A stretch of 64,000 bases of DNA from Myxocyprinus asiaticus (taxonomy: Eukaryota; Chordata; Actinopteri; Cypriniformes; Catostomidae): positions 47,312,092 to 47,376,091 of the forward strand of contig NC_059362.1 in the NCBI RefSeq assembly GCF_019703515.2, read 5' to 3'. The notes beneath the pieces were generated by a model. That model ran no database searches and was not told the DNA's origin. It saw only the letters and a list, made by a program, of their open reading frames with translations. Shown piece by piece: positions 59,900 through 64,000 of this stretch; within the stretch, counting starts at the first letter, position 1; every line of letters starts with the position of its first letter. A program made the position numbers and the translations under genes.

Positions 59900-60250
59900 T
59901 GTTTGTTTGTCACACTGGTCCTTGAACAGCCCTCCGAGCATTGCTTTGGCAAACGGCGCATCTGTGTTCGGGCAGATCTCAGCGCGGCAGATGGCGGCTT
60001 TTCTCGGCACACTCAAGACAGCTCACGATGACTTTCAGTTTGGCCCGTTCCTCTGGTATCCCAGCATGCTAGTGGCTTACCAACGTCCCTCCGTCAGGAT
60101 TAAAGGATCTCGACTGCTCGCCAAAAACGGGTCCATTTTCAGCACTTTATTTCATGCGCGTCCAGAGCATCTCTCTCTGTAATAAAAGTGAGCGCCGGAG
60201 GTTTCTAACAGACATCACTTTCAATAAAAGGCACCATTTGCCACTCGGTA
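59900..60250. other. Candidate conserved non-coding block (GC-richer)
   Basis: Stands out from AT-rich surroundings (gatctcagcgcggcagatgg, tcgactgctcgccaaaaacg). A 91-codon plus-strand frame spans it (59907-60182) but shows no recognisable domain or splice structure. Confidence 0.3.
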
Positions 60251-60649
60251 TTCCTCTGAAACTGATACTAGTGCATTTGCCATCCGAAACACCTCTTACC
60301 ATGTGCCATCACACCTCCGAAAGTGATGTGGGTTTCCTTCAACACTCTGTTACTCTAGGAAATTAGCCGAACAGCAGAAATCAAACATTTCCTAGAACTA
60401 GTTTAGAGGAAACCTCTCTGAATCTGTACGTTATTGTTTAAATTGTCTATTGTTTACACTGTTTATACAGTGCATTGTTTACATAGGAGCAATCGCATTG
60501 TTCTGTGTGTGTTTACAAGTGTTTAACTCGTCAAATTACCCCTCTGGAAAAAAGTAGCTAGCTGCACTACAATCTATTAACAAAAACCTACTAATCTTTT
60601 GACAAATTATAATACAATTAATATTCATTCAAAAAATGCAGTTTGTACA

Positions 60650-60772
60650 CACACAAACACACACACACACACACACACACTCACACAAACACACACACAC
60701 ACAAACACACAAACACACACACACACAAACTCACACTCACACACACACACACACACACAAACACACACAAAC

Positions 60773-60803
<31 letters not shown>

Positions 60804-61166
60804 AACACACACACACACACACACACTCTACACAAACACACACTCACACACACAAACACACACACACACACACTCACACAAACACTCACACACACAAATA
60901 CACACACTCACACACACACACAAATACAGACTCACACACACACACAAACACACACTCACACAAACACACACACACAAACACACACACACAAACACACACT
61001 CTCACACACAAATACACACACTCACACACACACACAAATACAGACTCACACACACACACAAACACACACTCACACAAACACACACACACAAACACACACA
61101 CACACACACACACACATCTACACACACACACACACAAATACACACACTCACACACAAACACACACT

Positions 61167-61198
<32 letters not shown>
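60650..61198 (+). repeat. CA-rich array, about 550 bp
   Basis: Irregular (CA)n with frequent caaa, ctca and aata interruptions. A block of about 115 bp containing aatacacacactcaca, aatacagactcacac and aacacacactcacac appears twice, at about 60898 and 61011. The 200-codon His/Thr-rich frames across it are artefacts. Confidence 0.95.
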
Positions 61199-61199
<1 letters not shown>

Positions 61200-61779
61200 G
61201 AAAATTGTCTGGGTGACAGAAGCTTCCAGTGCAAAGAGAATAAAAAACAAGACACATATGATAAAATAAAATAAACTATAAAACAGTAAATAAAAATAAA
61301 TGGAGAAATACACAATAGGACAGAATAATGTATGTAGAAATATATAAATACAGATATACAGTTACAGTATGTGCAAGGGAATGTAATATAAAAATGACAA
61401 AAATGTCTTAAACTTTAACCAAACGTATAAAAAAAAAAAAGAAAGAAAAAAGGTATTATTAGAAAAATGTACAGTTTTCCTTACACAGTTTTTACACTTT
61501 ACAGATGATGCATCTCGCAATAATGGCTTGAGTTGTCAATGTCACATCAAAGAATAAAATGTGAATTTTCTCGCAACTTACTTTTTCAGTGGAAATCTAT
61601 TTGTATAAAAACTGAATTTGCATTTTTGCATTTTGATTTTTTTTTATGCTGAAATCATTTTCAAAAGATTATAATATTTTTATATATCTTACGATAAGCT
61701 TAAAATATATTGTATCTATACTTATAATCAACATCTTCAAATTAATAGTTATATATTTTTCCATTCCATTGTTTTTAAT

Positions 61780-62010
61780 TTGATGTAGTTAATTCCCTCA
61801 TTAAAGATGTTCAGTAGACAGTCTTGTATCTTTGTCTTTTTGTATGATGTTTTAATTTTTTTTTTTTTTTTTGCCTCAAATCAAAGTTTGTGATGTTGTG
61901 ATTCACCTCGTAGCTGGTTGGTATGGTTCATGGCTTACAACTCTTTTATGAAGGATTTTATTAAATCCCTATGGCAAAAATGAATAGGGAAAATACTTCC
62001 GGAATCAAGA
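61780..62010 (+). repeat. Dispersed repeat pair with 27230-27470, copy 2
   Basis: Second copy with the same blocks, interrupted by a poly-T run at 61857-61871. Confidence 0.8.
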
Positions 62011-62998
62011 GAGCTGAAAAAGTGGTGGTGATATTATTTTATACGGACAAAGTTAAAGGTCTAGCTACATAAGACTAGTTAAAACTGCATCAGAGAGACA
62101 GACTGAGACAGTGAGGACATGAACCTTTGGAAATCTGTCTATTTGAGCTGCAGTTGTTTGCATGATTAAATGCGTTGTTCTCTTCAGAAACCACACGGCT
62201 CTGTCCATCTCTGGATTATGTGGAGTAGAACAGGGACGTAATCGCGTTAGATGGAGCACATTCACAGCTCGGATCAGAAATGTTGGTGATGTGGTCTCGG
62301 CATTGTATAACCAGAATTGAAAACCTCTTAAGCAGATAATATGGAACACATTATATTCACAAAAACAAGTGCAGTCTATCTGCTGTATTCTGAAAAAAGA
62401 ATGAAGAAAGAAATCAATATGCAGCCTGCACGCCTACGTTAAATCCAGCCTTAAAAGGTAAGTCCAAAACCAGCCTGCTACCCAAATTTTACATTTCAAC
62501 TGGGATGCTGCCTAAGAAGGGGATGCTACCCATGCAGCCATTAGACAGTGAAGCAGCTGTCTAGGGGTTTGAAACAGAGCTACAGACTCATTTTTGCCAA
62601 GGATGTTCTCTTGGAAAAATATCCAGTCCATCAAATATAAGCTAATGGCTCAACCGTTTGTTCTATTAATATCTAGGACACACTATAATAGAGCTGTACC
62701 GTGCATCTCCACATATTTCTGTTCTAGGATGGTAGTTATATAGTACAACAGCAGATATACAGTATGTATGTATGTTTGTATGTATAGGAGAGTGATGCTG
62801 CATTGTATGGCGTGCTGTGACATCGCTCGGCGCTTACGTACGTCCAGCACTAATGCATTTTGAAAGAAATGTAACTTTCTGTTTTAGATATCTGTGATTT
62901 AGCATGTCTCTTGGTGGATCTCGTAATGAATAATAATGTACACTCATTAATTTATTCCATAAATGGTAAAATACATGTTTCACTTTATTATTTTATTT

Positions 62999-63302
62999 AA
63001 TAACACTTTAAAAGAAAGTTCTTTTATTTTTTTTAACAATATAGCAACACAGTATTTATTAATTTAGTTAGTATTAATTTATGAAAACGCAATTGTTTAT
63101 TGTAAATTCACTATAGTTTGTAATGCATTAACTAATGTTAATATATACAACTTTTAGTTTTAAAAATATATTTGCATATGTGTAAATTTACATTATCCCA
63201 GATGTATAAGTGCTGCAAAATTGTTGTTTATTGATAGTTCATATTTAGTTGATTAATGTAACTAATGTTAACAAATACAATCTTAATGTAAAGTGTTATC
63301 TT
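62999..63302. mobile_element. TIR element of the taacacttta type
   Basis: Left taacactttaaaagaaagtt and right ...cttaatgtaaagtgttat are inverted repeats. Interior has gcattaactaatgttaa and ttgattaatgtaactaatgt. A left-end fragment of a related element lies at about 9192-9270 (ttacactttacaataagggt). Confidence 0.6.
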
Positions 63303-63422
63303 TTATTTTAATATAGAGTTGTCAATACATTAAAATTCATTTAGATAAATATCATGCTTTTGTGTGTTTGTGAGTTGAAACTCAATTTGACTTTTTTTAT
63401 TTTTTTATTTAAATCAGCAAGA

Positions 63423-64000
63423 AACGTCATGGTTACTGGTGTAACCTCCGTTCCCTGATGGAGGGAACGAGACGTTGGTGTAGATATAGTGACACTAGGG
63501 GTCACTCTTGGGAGCCCGAGACACCTCTGGTCTTTGATAAAAGGCCAATGAAAATTGGCGAGTGGTATTTGCATGCCACTCCCCCGAACATACGGGTATA
63601 AAAGGAGCTGGTATGCAACCACTCATTCAGGTTTTACGCTGAGGAGCCGGTATAAGGTCCGGCCATTTCAGCGGGTAGTTCAGCGTTGTGGCAGGAGGGA
63701 CCAACGTCTCGTTCCCTCCATCAGGGAACGGAGGTTACACCAGTAACCATGACGTTCCCTATCTGTCACTCACTCGACGTTGGTGTCGATGTAGTGACAC
63801 TAGGGGTCCCTATACAAAACGCCACAAGGCTGAACTGTGTTACGTGAACTGGCGGTGTGTGGTGGGCAGACTTGCTGTGTGCCTCATAGCCAGCGCACCA
63901 GGTCAACACGTAACCTCCCCCAACACAGTTATGAGTGTCAAACGGCCCTTTTTGGGGACAAGTCGACTACCCAGAGATAGAGACAGGCTTAACGCAGTCG
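63423..64000 (+). mobile_element. Edge of an unknown repeat: 57-bp inverted repeat around a TATA box
   Basis: Exact inverted repeats of 57 bp at 63423-63479 and 63700-63756 (left arm starts aacgtcatggttactggtgt) enclose 220 bp that hold TATAAAAGG at 63597-63605. A direct repeat gacgttggtgtagatatagt / gacgttggtgtcgatgtagt follows each arm's position (63471 and 63776). The sequence continues, GC-richer than the introns, to the window edge. It could be the terminal, promoter-bearing part of a DIRS/Ngaro-type or other retroelement; this is not shown. Confidence 0.6.
63597..63605 (+). promoter_or_regulatory. Candidate TATA box
   Basis: TATAAAAGG sits in a GC-richer context between the inverted repeats at the right edge and 95 bp before the second arm. 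A start site about 30 bp downstream is inference only. Confidence 0.4.

Larger units (their letters stand above)
57231..64000 (+). other. mdga2: mdga2 intron downstream of exon E (partial)
   Basis: Starts with donor gtaaaa and has no recognisable MDGA Ig4 exon before the window end. Contains the repeat copy at 58154-58615, the hairpin at 59311-59389, a GC-richer block at 59900-60250, a CA-rich array at 60650-61198, a repeat copy at 61780-62010, a TIR element at 63000-63302 and the structured repeat from 63423. Nothing recognised at about 57240-58150 and 62350-62990. Confidence 0.75.

Noticed and set aside
60599..61313. Several 200-codon His/Thr-rich or Cys/Val-rich frames
   Set aside because: Translation of a CA/TG repeat in all frames.
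61857..61871. Poly-T run as a transcription terminator
   Set aside because: Interrupts a dispersed repeat copy and has no RNA polymerase III gene upstream.

Overview
The window is vertebrate nuclear DNA, almost certainly from a teleost fish and probably a cypriniform or other otophysan. It is AT-rich, has one sparse multi-exon gene with introns of 2-24 kb, and is packed with fish-type mobile elements: Tc1/mariner, hAT, piggyBac-like and Harbinger-like DNA elements, tRNA-derived SINEs, a solo LTR and an L1-like fragment. The species assignment is inference from element types. There is no prokaryotic gene organisation, no operon and no CRISPR array.

The only host gene I can support is on the + strand. 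Five consecutive internal coding exons (2661-2800, 21765-21939, 45679-45875, 54685-54817, 56961-57230; 915 nt, 305 codons) join in one open frame with matching intron phases (1,0,1,0,1,1). They encode the first three immunoglobulin domains of an MDGA protein. From remembered family sequence the residues fit MDGA2 clearly better than MDGA1, so I call it mdga2. The signal-peptide exon lies upstream of the window; the remaining Ig domains, the fibronectin-like and MAM domains and the GPI-anchor signal lie downstream. MDGA proteins are GPI-anchored neuronal surface proteins that bind neuroligins and block neurexin binding. The exons seen here cover the Ig1-Ig2 part known to contact neuroligin.

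Layout: 1-2660 is upstream intron with a hAT-type MITE. Intron A-B (19 kb) holds a SINE, a row of three TIR elements, a candidate unique/conserved block, an LTR-like remnant, a 2.3-kb 41-bp minisatellite, two more SINEs and a locally repeated sequence family. Intron B-C (23.7 kb) holds a 1.1-kb G/T-only tract, two copies of a piggyBac-like MITE in opposite orientation (one split by a hAT element), a telomere-like array split by a SINE, a 957-bp TIR element, a second minisatellite and a complete Tc1 transposon with an uninterrupted transposase frame. Intron C-D (8.8 kb) holds an L1-like 3' end, a Harbinger-type MITE, a solo LTR inside a SINE, and a stack of nested insertions. Intron D-E (2.1 kb) is mostly one dispersed repeat. 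The last 6.8 kb holds a second copy of a dispersed repeat, a perfect 79-bp hairpin, a 550-bp CA-rich array and, at the right edge, a 57-bp perfect inverted repeat around a TATA box.

I found no unambiguous new gene system. The most interesting material is the nested transposon stratigraphy, with insertion sites readable from intact target duplications, the apparently intact Tc1 copy, the structured repeat at the right edge, and several GC-richer, repeat-free blocks that may be conserved non-coding elements of mdga2.
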